This document shows positions 1-10,079 of a stretch of DNA of 64,000 nt, one piece after another; the stretch's first letter is position 1, and each line of letters starts with the position of its first letter. The DNA is from Prostheceraeus crozeri. Its lineage: Eukaryota > Platyhelminthes > Polycladida > Euryleptidae. Both the position numbers and the translations under genes were made by a program. The notes beneath the pieces are model-generated. The model was not told where the DNA came from. It worked only from the letters and a program-made list of their open reading frames with translations, and made no database searches. Location of the stretch: positions 1 through 64,000 of the forward strand of contig CAJQUW010014744.1 of the NCBI GenBank assembly GCA_907163375.1. The letters are read 5' to 3'.

Positions 1-588
1 GAAGTCCCCACCAATTATGATCGTTGCATGAGGCTTTTGTTCTTGTATTTTTTCCATTACTGAGATGAAATATTGCTTCAAATGATTACCATTACTGTTC
101 GGAGGATGATATCCGGCACTTATATACACATTGCTGTTGACATTTTGGAATTTTATCCATAAGGCTTCGGCATTGTCACTGATACTCACTACTTCACAGT
201 TGAGGGACTGGCGTGTATAGATTAACACACCACCCCCTTTATGAGATCTATTGCAGTCAGGACGTTTACATTGAAAAATAATCCGATCTCGGCGGAAAAT
301 AGAGAAGTCTTTGATGACAATATAAGAGTCTGGAATATTTTTCCTGAGATACGTTTCAGTTATTATGAAGATATCAATGTTTAGTTTCTGAATGTCCTCT
401 GCCAAGAGAGCACTTTCTTTTTTATTTGTACTTTTCAGCTTTTTTAGAGAAAAAACATTCAAGACACTTATTGTCGGTAGCAAATCTATAGGCACTGTTG
501 GTGAAAAGTCAACGGATAACTGAGACCCTTGATCTATGTCAGAATGAATTGAATCGGAAACCTGTCTTGCACTGTGATGCGATGGTAG
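1..588 (-). mobile_element. LINE ORF2, N-terminal endonuclease part, cut by window edge
   Basis: On the minus strand one frame is open from 588 to the window edge and reads as the AP-like endonuclease of a non-LTR retrotransposon. Motifs in order: DIFIITETYL (metal-site Glu), KGGGVLIYTR, AEALWIKF, YHPPNS and IIGGDF at the edge (catalytic Asp; the usual following Asn lies outside). In this family the enzyme nicks target DNA to prime reverse transcription. The reverse transcriptase would lie left of the window. The frame is closed upstream by a stop at 589-591 and has no early ATG, so ORF2 may start by reinitiation or the copy may have lost its start. It follows ORF1 by about 110 bases, a normal LINE order. 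The exact clade (Jockey, CR1 or I-like) is not settled. Confidence 0.88.
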
Positions 589-695
589 TCATATTTCCGG
601 TGGTAGACCATTTCCCCAATTAGTGATCTTGATTAAGCGTTTTAATTGTGATCGGTATACTGGACATGTTCGGTCATTTGCTCTGTGATTGCTGC

Positions 696-1778
696 TTAAT
701 CCTTTGATTGACTGACACTGCTGCATTTAAACATCATTGGAGATTCTTTGTGTGGACATGACCAAGCTGCATGTGATTCTGAGCAAAAGCTACATATGGA
801 TGCATCAGATTTGCAATATTTTGCGGAATGGCCATATTTTGAGCAATTTGAACATTGGAGAACATGAAGACGGTCTTTGACTGGACAAGCTTTTGCTCCG
901 ATACGAATCGAGCTTTTGTGTACTAAAATGGTCGTTCGAGTTGATGGACCAACTTTGCATACTGCACTGTTATAGTCTTTGTTGGTATACATAAAAAGCA
1001 CGTCTATGCCATCATCATTTGCATTGCAAAGCCAAGGATTTGAGGACCAGATTTCTTCTAGAAGCTCGGAACGTTCGATGTGCTTCGGTATGTGTGAAAT
1101 TGTCATTTTTGGATGCAACAATGGTCTGCTACGTGTTTCGTAGCCCAAGGTTCTATGTACTCTATTTGCTATTTCTTGCACATTATCACTTGCATGAAAT
1201 TTGGCTTCCACTTTCCCTTCTGCAGTTTTGAAGCATCGCAGTAATGTTGCATTGATTTCCTTTTTGTGCAGAGCTTTGCTAATATCGTTTTCTATGGCGG
1301 CTCTAGTCTTAGCCGGGTCAACATTACTCAGAACAATAGAGGTAGATTGTGGTTTTCTACTGGCGACTTGAGCAAATGTCAATTTCTTTTGCACTTTGTT
1401 GGGCAATAGAGATTGCTGAGGCAAGTCGAATGTGCTGTTCATGGGGCTTACACATGGTGCTCTGACAGACAGTTTTTGGTGAGTTGATTGTACCACTGGC
1501 AACAACAAATTGATTATAGCATTCTTGACTTGATTAACGTGAGTCTGAATCTCTTGGAATTGAGCACTAGATGTTTGTCTTTTCCTTGAGAAAATCGCAT
1601 GTGTGACACTTATGATAGAGTCCAGTGACTTCGTGATTTCGGTCATACAGACAGAAGATGCACTTGTAAATTCTTCTTTATTGCTACCTCCATCTGACGT
1701 CGATGTCATAGTTGCTCCATGATCTTGGTCTAAACATCTATTCGGGCTAACAACTGGATTGGTCTCATGATCGTCCAT
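696..1778 (-). CDS. LINE ORF1 gag-like nucleic-acid-binding protein
   Basis: An intact 360-residue minus-strand frame. The N-terminal third is polar, with a possible helical stretch around residues 55-95. The middle (about 145-285) is a mixed alpha/beta region of the sort seen in ORF1 proteins of two-ORF LINEs. The C-terminus carries two zinc knuckles: CSNCSKYGHSAKYC (about 309-322, CX2CX4HX4C) and CSFCSESHAAWSC (about 329-341, CX2CX3HX4C). This knuckle pair is characteristic of gag-like ORF1 in Jockey/I/CR1-type elements, where the protein coats element RNA. The endonuclease frame follows directly downstream. ORF1 is unbroken over 1.08 kb, so this insertion is fairly young compared with the other wreckage here. 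The start ATG is the first in frame; no TATA-like promoter was recognised. Confidence 0.88.
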   Translation of the reverse strand: MDDHETNPVVSPNRCLDQDHGATMTSTSDGGSNKEEFTSASSVCMTEITKSLDSIISVTHAIFSRKRQTSSAQFQEIQTHVNQVKNAIINLLLPVVQSTHQKLSVRAPCVSPMNSTFDLPQQSLLPNKVQKKLTFAQVASRKPQSTSIVLSNVDPAKTRAAIENDISKALHKKEINATLLRCFKTAEGKVEAKFHASDNVQEIANRVHRTLGYETRSRPLLHPKMTISHIPKHIERSELLEEIWSSNPWLCNANDDGIDVLFMYTNKDYNSAVCKVGPSTRTTILVHKSSIRIGAKACPVKDRLHVLQCSNCSKYGHSAKYCKSDASICSFCSESHAAWSCPHKESPMMFKCSSVSQSKD

Positions 1779-2084
1779 CTCTATGGTCAGCAGATGTCAA
1801 TGGTATCGATGTATATCACAATGTTGGTTCTCGGCGTATATGCTTCGAGGAAAGCCTTGATAGTTTGAAAAATGCAAATTATGAAGATATCCCAGAAAAC
1901 ACTCTAAACTTGGCCAAAAAATGACAAGAATGATAAAGCAATAGAAATCCAATAAGACCGCAATGATAAAACGAATGTAGATAGAAAACGATCCGAAACA
2001 CGAGAACGAGGACAATTCAGGAACGATCACCTTCTAAATCAAATTGGCAGTCTTCCAAAACACAAACTAACACAAACTAGAGAA
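1779..2084. other. LINE 5' flank, nothing assigned
   Basis: Between the ORF1 start and the GA microsatellite this AT-rich stretch would hold the LINE 5' UTR if the copy is full length. No promoter, target duplication or coding sequence could be identified. Confidence 0.4.
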
Positions 2085-2220
2085 TGAGAGGAAAAGAGAG
2101 AGAGAATGAGAGGAAAAGAGAGAGAGAGAATGAGAGGGAAAGAGAGGAGAGAGAGAGAGATAATCAGAGGGAAAGAGAGGAGAGAGAGAGATAATCAGAG
2201 GGAAAGAGAGGAGAGAGAAT

Positions 2221-2267
<47 letters not shown>

Positions 2268-2372
2268 ATGAAAAGAGAGAGAGAGAGAGAGAATGAGATG
2301 AAAAGAGAGAGAGAGAGAATGAGAGGAAAAGAGAGGGAGAGAGGGAGAGAGGGAATGAGAGGGGGAGAGACA
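2085..2372. repeat. GA/AG purine microsatellite
   Basis: An almost pure purine tract on the plus strand: GAGA runs interrupted by GAATGAGAGGAAAAGAGA-like modules. It is about 290 bases long. The long Ser/Leu-rich frames seen across it are artefacts of the dinucleotide repeat. Confidence 0.97.
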
Positions 2373-3320
2373 GAGATGAACAACATGACATGAAGTTGAG
2401 AATTTCACTTTCCACACTGTAAACTGTACAACGTTAAAAAAAGAGCTAAAATAACCGTTTAGCTTAACAGAAAAGCTGCACAGAAAATATCCGTAAATAT
2501 CTGTTAAAATGATGACGTCACAATTTGATGACGTGACAGTTAAAATCCGTTAATTTTGGACAAACAGCGTCTGTTTTTTCGGACATTTCCAGTTCAGACT
2601 GTAAAAAGCTGTGTAACTAGTTTTAACTGTTAATTTTGACAGATATTTCCGGTTTACAGCTTGCAATGCAGGCGTATACGCAGGGTTGTTCAAAAAAGGC
2701 TTACTAATTTCATAATCAATTATTTCTGAATCCGCAGGTAAATTACAATTGGATTATTAAGAAACTTGCATGCGTAATTTGCAAAACAAAAATAAAATGA
2801 TTCGGCGGATTACAGAATACAATGTAGACGGGGCAGGTCTAAACGGGAGTGAGAGAGTCTTGGGAAAGGTCCATTCAAGTCATTTTGAGTATGAAAAGAT
2901 ATACGCTTATGCTGACTTTTACAGTTTTCTAGAAACAAGTGACAGATTAAGGAGCCAACTTGAAAACACATTCAACTCGCGGAACTTGTTGCACTTCGAT
3001 TTGACGGTTTTTGTAGGACTTTGCCTTTAAACCTCACATTATGCATTGCCAATCAGGAATCACAACTGTGAAATCATGAGGAGTGTGAAAGCAAACATTG
3101 CAGATTGTAGGTTTTGATTTCTAACAAGTTTGGTTGATTTCAGGCTGCTCTTTCTTCAGTTTGCGCTAAGTCTGAACCATTCAATTGGCATGTTCTGGCC
3201 ACGGGAGTGCGATCCTCATATTATTGCTGTGAATTATCAACTATTAATTTAGGATTAACATTAATCCCGTTGCCCTTTTGAAAGATCGCCTTCCTGTTAC
3301 TGCCCAAGCCTTATCCATTC
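2373..3320. other. Non-coding stretch
   Basis: No supported gene. Around 2430-2670 it has several near-palindromic pieces (two TGACGTSA-like sites near 2512 and 2530, and repeated CTGTTAA/TTAACAG words), which may be an old element, but no terminal repeats or target duplication could be fixed. Confidence 0.4.
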
Positions 3321-3324
3321 TTTT

Positions 3325-3612
3325 ATGTGTGTTTGCGGATGCAGAACAATCGGCAGAACAATTCGGTCTTTAAGAAAGGGTAAACGAGTGCCAGTATGGT
3401 TGCGCCAAAACATCCTTCCGTCCATCTCTATCACATGTCATGTATTTGAGCAAAAGTGTAAACCTGCAGAAACGGCTTTTAGTGTCTTATTTCATGTGGG
3501 CCGCAGCAGTCTGCTGCGTGTTCGCATTGCCGAGGCACTGTATATCAAACACCTCCGGCCAAATGCATGTGTACAAAAAGAAAACGTTTTATCTTTAGCT
3601 TTACCTTGGTAA
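3325..3612 (+). pseudogene. Penelope-like retroelement, C-terminal scrap
   Basis: A 95-residue frame. Its last 35 residues (LLRVRIAEALYIKHLRPNAC followed by VQ and a hydrophobic end) match the conserved C-terminus that follows the GIY-YIG nuclease in Penelope-like elements, where the pattern is roughly R-x-IAEALYIK-x-x-x-P-x-LN-x-Q. Neither the RT core nor the GIY-YIG core is visible upstream, so this is a truncated relic. The first 45 residues are not recognisable. In intact elements the RT copies the RNA and the GIY-YIG enzyme cuts the target. A second, better Penelope relic lies at 47742-48602. Confidence 0.55.
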
Positions 3613-3836
3613 TTAACTTAAACTATTTTTGTTTTTTAATGATTATTACCTTTGTTTAAACATATCAGTGATTTATCATTTCTATAGTGTCAACAATTTA
3701 AATGCTGGTGTATCTGTTTCACACCGATGTAATGCCTGAAAGAGAGCCGATCGAAAGGCCATGCATGCACTTTGCGTTGTTTTTTATTTTTAAATTAATT
3801 TAAGAATTAAATTATTATATTATTAAAGTAAACTAA

Positions 3837-4109
3837 TTTAGAAGAAAAATTCACAAATTAGATGTCGTTGCAGGGAATTACAATAATAGATTGAAGTATG
3901 AAGAGCGCCTCTTTGAGCTGTGTAATGATACAAAAGTAGAAACTTTGTATCACTTTATCATTGAATGTTCCGCGCATACGAAAACACGACAAGTAGTAGC
4001 ACCAGTTCTATGCGGTTGTGTCAGCGTAACTGAGTTTCATGAATTAATGAGTAATCTGATTCCAAAAAATGTAAAACCCATCGCTAAGTTCCAAAAAAGG
4101 AATCAATAG
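3837..4109 (+). pseudogene. LINE ORF2 C-terminal Cys-His fragment
   Basis: The frame is open from 3837 to the stop at 4109. It reads KLDVVAGNYNNR, then ERLFELC...ETLYHFIIEC...R. This is the Cys/His signature found after the RT of many non-LTR elements (C-x2-C, acidic stretch, HF-x3-C, Arg); here the first Cys pair is reduced to one Cys. No RT lies upstream, so the copy is 5'-truncated, the usual fate of LINEs. It ends at a normal stop, after which the sequence is AT-rich without a clear poly(A) tail. Confidence 0.6.
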
Positions 4110-4937
4110 TTCATTCATTTCTCATTCTTTAATTAAAATTGTTTATCTTTAGATCAACGCATGTACTTCTTCTCTGCCGTTTCCTATGAATGTGTTGCAG
4201 CTGGATGTTCTCTAAATGTTGAAAATTAACAGTTATTGACTTACTGACTTATTGGCCACTCAAGTACTGTAAGTGATGCCTTCTCTGTGTCACTTTCGTA
4301 GTAAGTGTATTTTCTTGCGGTTGAGCGGATTAGTGAAAATTTTCCAGTTTACTGGGTTTGGTGAAATATTTCCAAAATGATTTTCCAAACTTTGTTAGTC
4401 TAGTTAAATTCTAGCGACTACTTGATCATATTTCTCCCCATAAAGTTGGTTTAGGAGATAGAAACAAAATTAACTTAATTAATTTTCACAAACTTAATTT
4501 AACAAATCAGAGAAATCTGTCGCAAGTCGGTTTATTGAAAGTGATTTCAACAACCTTCAACCTTCCAATACGGGAAGCTATGTCCCATGTCAGATTAATG
4601 GAGTGACCCTGTATGCCTGCATCCTTTGCAACGTATCAAGGCCTCCAACGGTGGTGCAAGGCTGCTGTTAGTTAGTGTGCTGGGTGGATTGGATCAGATT
4701 GTTGCTACTATTGGTCCCACTCCACAACTTCGGGTGTTTCTGAAGATGTTTCGGATTGGTTGCATAATGGTTGCATGAGAATGCATGAACCAGCAACATT
4801 TCGTTGCGTATTTCAGCCAGGGATGTCCGTGCTCCCAGTCAGCAAACACCTCTCCAGGTAAAGCAAGAATGATCATTTTGATAAATACAATACACCGCCT
4901 CCAGGCACGAATCTATACAACTGAAATGACCATAGCC
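4110..4937. other. Non-coding stretch
   Basis: AT-rich sequence without supported genes, RNA genes or repeats. It ends at the target site of the MITE that follows. Confidence 0.5.
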
Positions 4938-4945
4938 ACACAGCC

Positions 4946-5600
4946 CATAGAGTAGGGATATATAGGTAGATTGTCGACTCAAAAAAGGTATCTGTATACA
5001 GTGAAAATTTTTATATGGAAAGATTCAGTTTTTTGCGGAGATTACGTTCCCGAAGTCCAAAAAATTATCTGAGCAGTTTCAAAATTGTCAAAATTTTGCC
5101 AATTTAAATACTACCGAGATGATGCACGCTTTAAGTAGTATAAAACAAGTTGGACATCAAAAGGAATGAATATTTGTCAATAAGCATACTTACTAAGCGG
5201 AAATTGAGCTAATTTGCAAGGGAATTTCATGATCCGTTTTATAGTGGAAGTCTTCATGAAAAAGTCGAGATCTTATTGTGGTTTCTTGGCTTAAATATCA
5301 TGTTTCTAATTCATGAAAGCAATAGCAGGTCATCGAATTGCCAATTTAACAAATAATACCTCTCCAAGGCTGTCATGACACGGACAATCTGTAAAATAAT
5401 ATCATTTCCTTCTGCTCTGCTATCATGATCACTCAATTCCGTTGTAATTTCTTCAAAACTGTATAAATGTGTATATCTCACATTTGGAAACAATTCCGAC
5501 TGTATCTCCTTTGAGTTCATTCAATAAAATCGAAAGTGTATACACATTGGGGATTTAATACATGCGGAGTTACCACTCTACCTAATATACTTACTCTATG
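4946..5600 (+). mobile_element. hAT-type MITE, family M1, copy 1
   Basis: A 655-bp element bounded by terminal inverted repeats: CATAGAGTAGGGATATATAG at the left and its inverted relative ending CTTACTCTATG at the right. It is flanked by a perfect 8-bp target duplication, ACACAGCC (4938-4945 and 5601-5608). An 8-bp duplication and CA...TG ends fit the hAT superfamily. There is no transposase frame, so it is non-autonomous. Two more copies, each with its own 8-bp duplication, lie at 28002-28788 (inverted) and 34253-35075. Confidence 0.92.
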
Positions 5601-5608
5601 ACACAGCC

Positions 5609-7035
5609 TGTGCTTTCACTGATATCATCAAAGTGAGAAGTCGGATATCTGTGGCCAGGTCAATGTTGGATGTTCACGGTGCCCTTCACCACTAACAATG
5701 GGTTCCTGTAGATATCCGGTAGATTTACCATCATTTCAATTTGGTAACTTATCCTTTATCATACAATCTAAAGCACATTATTCATCAAATACATGTGTCA
5801 TTGCTACCACAGATTACATTTCTAAAAAATCCATTTTATTTTTGGTCTTAAAATGCATAAACAGAAATGTCTGCAATCAAACATCAATGTTTCCAATTTC
5901 ATCATGATGATATCCGCAAGCCGAACAATACAAATTTGAGTGATTTGAGTGCTCTATAAATATATCTGTACTTGTGAAGAAAGGTTATTCAAGAAAACAT
6001 AATTTCTGATGGAATTAGGCGACAGCTATTTATGGAAGACAAAATCTTACATTGGAAATGTATCAAACAAGCTATTAAGATACGATTCCTCGTATTAATG
6101 ATCGTGAAGCTTGATTATGTCTGCAACTCGGATTCTCTACCAAATATAACAAACAGCTTTGATGTCCATAAATGGCAGCACTCCTACATTCGTCAGTTCA
6201 AGCAGAATAACGAATATGTATCAAAGATGAGAAAGCAGAACTTGTGAAGTGGAAAACATGCGAGTTTTAATAGAGAATCCTAAGAATACGGAACTGTGTG
6301 TTTGTGTACATCATTTTAAATCAGCTCATTACCTGATGGCGTCTCAGTCCGAATGCCATCTTTAAATGTTCCGGAAATAGTTATCTTAAATGACTAAGAA
6401 CTGTTTGAATCGGCCATCAAAAGCCAAAATATTTGTGTTTAAAATTTGCTTTAATCTTCAATAAGCTTTATTCGGTGTACATTTATCCACAATGGGTTTA
6501 AAGCAACAATAATTGTCCGCTGACGAAATTCTTACATATTGCTTTGCTCTTTAATTACCAAACCAAAGCCACATGCAGTTTTCATAAATCAGTCAATTGT
6601 TTAGGTTGAGTCATCTAATCACGGCTGGGACACGTTTTATATACATGCATCCGAAATCTGCAGTAGGTAAGCGTACGTGCATTGTTAGTATTCTAAATCT
6701 TAACGTTCCTAATTTTATGCTATGATTGCAAAAGGAAAACAATATTGCATGGAAATTCTAATATCTATTGCTTTTAGTAGAAAGTTTTATCGTTCACTTT
6801 GTACGGTAAAATGCACGATAAATATCCATGAAAAATGGACGTTAACAAACTGGAAAGTCCATGAGCCATAGATGGTTCTATGTATGAACTATCTATGGTT
6901 CATAGACATCCCTGACTTAGTCCATGCATTTCCATGGTCCATGATTTGCACACAGCGATCATAAAATCCAAACAATAGGAACCTTAGCAGGGTACAAACA
7001 TGCAATTTATACCATGCTATGATTCCTACATTGTG
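5609..7035. other. Non-coding stretch with a small hairpin
   Basis: No supported gene. Near 6870-6910 the words AGCCATAGAT and ATCTATGGTT form a short imperfect hairpin, and related ATGGTTCATAG/CCATG words recur to about 6950. Nothing else was recognised. Confidence 0.45.
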
Positions 7036-7264
7036 GATAAACATTTTAACACGAGTACTTACGTAGCACGCAGATAATGCAAACTACGAGCTAGTCTGCG
7101 TAGACGACGCAGGCTAATCTATCGTAAACAAACAACCGCAGACTTCGAACTAATACGTCAATGCTACGTAGACTACATAGACTACAAATTAGACTGCGTC
7201 ACTGCGCTAGCTAATCTGCCGTATAGGTAAGCAAGAAGAACATACTACGAACGAGACTGCCTAC

Positions 7265-7424
7265 ACTACGCAGGTAGAAGAACTCAAGCTGCGCAAACTA
7301 CGTAGGTAGAAGAACGCAAACTGCGCAAACTACGTAGGTAGAAGAACGCAAACTGCGCAAACTACGCAGGTAGAAGAACGCAAACTGCGCAAACTACGCA
7401 GGTAGAAGAACGCAAACTGCGCAT
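7265..7424. repeat. 32-bp minisatellite, five copies
   Basis: Five tandem units start at 7265, 7297, 7329, 7361 and 7393, each beginning ACTACGYAGGTAGAAGAACG. They differ at only a few positions. The preceding 200 bases (7040-7260) are unusually rich in TACG, TGCG and TACGTAG words, unlike the AT-rich surroundings, and may be degenerate copies. Confidence 0.95.
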
Positions 7425-9266
7425 TAGTACGCACGCACAATATAAACGTGGTCTATTCTAGCGTTTGTAAATGAAATCGCGATTCAATTGGTCAATGTGT
7501 GTCAGTGAACTATATTAACTCTTGGCCTAATCTGTGTGTGCCGCTGCAATTTGTTGCGCTCCAAAATAAATTTGCTGCACATGTTTATTTGATAATAATT
7601 CCACATTTTTAATTTCCTGAAGTTACGATCGCTCACCACATTATTCATCAATATTTGAGTGATGGGAGACCTCTGTGAAGACGATTAGTTTCTTGAGATA
7701 TTTGTTTATTAGACGGTTATCAAGGAACACATCGTTTTTACTTGGGTTCTCTATCACTTGCAATACTCAGATGCTTATGTCATAGCTGACGGCGAAACAT
7801 CTTCTTTTTTTGCGAAAAACTCTTCAAAAAAGGTATAAAATTCTTTTACTTGTACGACGTTTCGGAAGTCTTGGTCACGTACAAATGAGTCAAATCAGGC
7901 TTTACAAACATCAAAGAAAATTTAGATGTAGGCCCTAAATAATGCAAAATTTTAAACATCTTCATCGGTATAAGTGAACACATCCAGATCGTTTTACAAT
8001 TTTCTGCAGCACAAAATGCATTCACCAACAATATGAGATTTTGTCTACATCTACATCCCAAGCGGTCAAAAATTGACCCAGAGTCAGAGAGCGCCCCCAA
8101 ATTGACAGCCTTTTGAGAAATTTGGAAATTTTAGCTCGATGGCAACAAAAAGTCCTCTAACGTGTGTGCATTGGGTGCACCTGCTTTGTGAACAATTGAT
8201 TGTAACTATGATGTTCAGTCTGAAGAAAAAACAATTATTATGACGAAACAAAACAGAAGACAACATTCATGAAAGGCACCAATGGGCGTTCCATGTGGAA
8301 TATCATTCACATTTGTGAGTCTATCATACAGTCTGTCATACATCCTCCTCTGTAAATGTAATCAATCACCTCATTGTTGACAGATGCTGTCTATCCGCAA
8401 ACGTATAGAGCACATTTTTTAATGTATAGTCGCATGTTTCAAGATCCCTGATTGATGCGTCTCTTATTTTTTCAGATCCCTGATTGATGCGTCTCTTATT
8501 CAAGGGCGTCTGTTATTTATCAAATGTTCAAGTTTTCATTCTTTCATTAGAAAAAGATGTCTTAGTTTTTTGCTACTATTCTCTTAGGTAACCTTTGCAT
8601 TCCTCACTTAGGCCTATGTCATGGGCAAATTTCGCCAGTAATTTTTCTTACATATATACGCTTTATCATAATTCAGATATTTTGGAAATGAAAGGAGTTT
8701 TATGGTTTGTAGTAGCATATCTTGTAGACTCATCTAATACATTCATATACCAGTACATGTTGGCCACTATACATGTAGACTAGATCTGAATTTACCGAAA
8801 CGAAAATACCGATAATCAATTAGTATTTACAGCAAAAGTTACCGACCGGTACATGACTCCAAATGCAAAGGAAGCTACCGTATAATGCCTCCTTAAATGG
8901 TAGATGAAGTAACCTTAAGTAGGCCTGCATGTACGTATGTACAACATGCATGTACTGCATGTACAACAACAAGAAGCCTTATATATTATACAATATTGGT
9001 CATGATACCCGGTATTTACTAGTAGACTGACTTATTTTATTAAGATAGGTAGGCCTAATAATCGCTCTGGCGGATGTAGCTACCACATTACAATAGCCTG
9101 CATGTAATATGTCTATAGTAGTCTATTTTTTGTACATGCGTCTCTTATTCAAGGGCGTCTCTTATTCAAAGGCGTCTCATATTCAAAGAAATACGGTAAG
9201 TTTAATATTAATCACAGCAGCATGCAAACTATTCATAGTCAAGTAAATGAACTCAGGATAATATAG
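7425..9266. other. Non-coding stretch with short direct repeats
   Basis: No supported gene. A 27-bp segment containing TGATTGATGCGTCTCTTATT occurs twice (8441-8467 and 8475-8501). A related 17-bp word, GGCGTCTCTTATTCAA, occurs about three times in tandem at 9136-9190. A TGCATGTAC palindrome-rich patch lies at 8925-8970. These look like pieces of one dispersed repeat. Confidence 0.5.
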
Positions 9267-9809
9267 GAACCTAGCAGAAGTCCCCTCCTTTACTGTTTTC
9301 TCGATATTTATCAAACACGATATATGTCAAACACTTCGAGATATATAGACGATATATGCGTAATAAATTACAAGCATTTCAATACCTTAATTCCAAAAAT
9401 TTACCCAGTGGAGCTTCTTGCAGATAGAAACGGAGTCAATGATAAAGCCGTTGTTTACCTCGATGTGAGACTCCAATCTAGTAGTGACGGTCTTCGAACC
9501 TCAATATATCATAAAGTGGAAGATTTTGATTTCCCTGTTGTTCTGTTGACATTTCCAGATAGTGCAATACCTTATAACATGGGAATTAATGTATTTGCTG
9601 GCCAGGTTTTACGTTATTGTCGCATCTGCTCGCATCTTGAAGATCTAATTAAACGAATTAATATGACACTTTTTGTGATGAGCAGCAGAGGATATTGTAA
9701 GTCTAAAATGAAGGCATGTACTGAGAAAATCCTAACCGGTCATAACAATTTTCTAGTCAAGTTTGGATATTTCTCAGCCAGGCAGCTGACATCGCAGTGC
9801 GCATTTTAA
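9267..9809 (+). pseudogene. Reverse transcriptase fragment with YIDD box
   Basis: The frame is open from 9267 and ends at 9809. It contains RYIDDI (RT catalytic motif C, YxDD class), then IYPVELLADR, YLDVRLQ, RTSIYHKVEDFDFPVV, a small-residue NIP-like turn (SAIPYNMGINV) and a short Arg/Cys-rich segment. This order (YIDD, YP-EL, YLD, IY-K-DF-F, IP, QxxRxxRIC) is that of the C-terminal half of an invertebrate retroelement RT that I cannot place firmly; Penelope-like or a relative is possible. RT motifs A and B are missing upstream, so the copy is 5'-truncated. A stem-loop with a GCCGAAACGCG segment follows at 10024-10075. Confidence 0.7.
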
Positions 9810-10023
9810 ACAATAAAATTAACACTGTTTTCTTAACATTTTTTATTGGTTATACCATTTCAGTATTTCACACATATATTTTAGTTTGTTTTGGTTGTAT
9901 CCGTCTTTTGCGGTTGTTTTGTTTTTGTTTTTACTATTACTATCAGTATTACTTATTATTACACATATCATTACTGTATTGATTTTAGAATGCCAGCCGC
10001 ATATAAGTTTATGCGGGGCCCCG

Positions 10024-10075
10024 CCCGCCTGGGCTTGAGCGTTCAGGTAGAGGGGCCGAAACGCGACCAGGCGGG
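10024..10075 (+). other. Stem-loop downstream of the RT fragment, ribozyme-like
   Basis: CCCGCCTGG (10024-10032) pairs perfectly with CCAGGCGGG (10067-10075). Just inside the 3' strand is GAAA (10058-10061) followed by the self-complementary CGCG (10062-10065) and one A. This resembles the 3' half of the hammerhead-like cores at 30 and 53 kb, but the CTGATGA box and the U of the cleavage triplet are absent, so it is at best a decayed relative. Confidence 0.4.
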
Positions 10076-10079
10076 TACC

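Noticed and set aside
2067-2417. Ser/Leu-rich frames of 63-116 codons over the GA tract
   Set aside because: They are produced by the dinucleotide repeat on the minus strand and are open in all frames.
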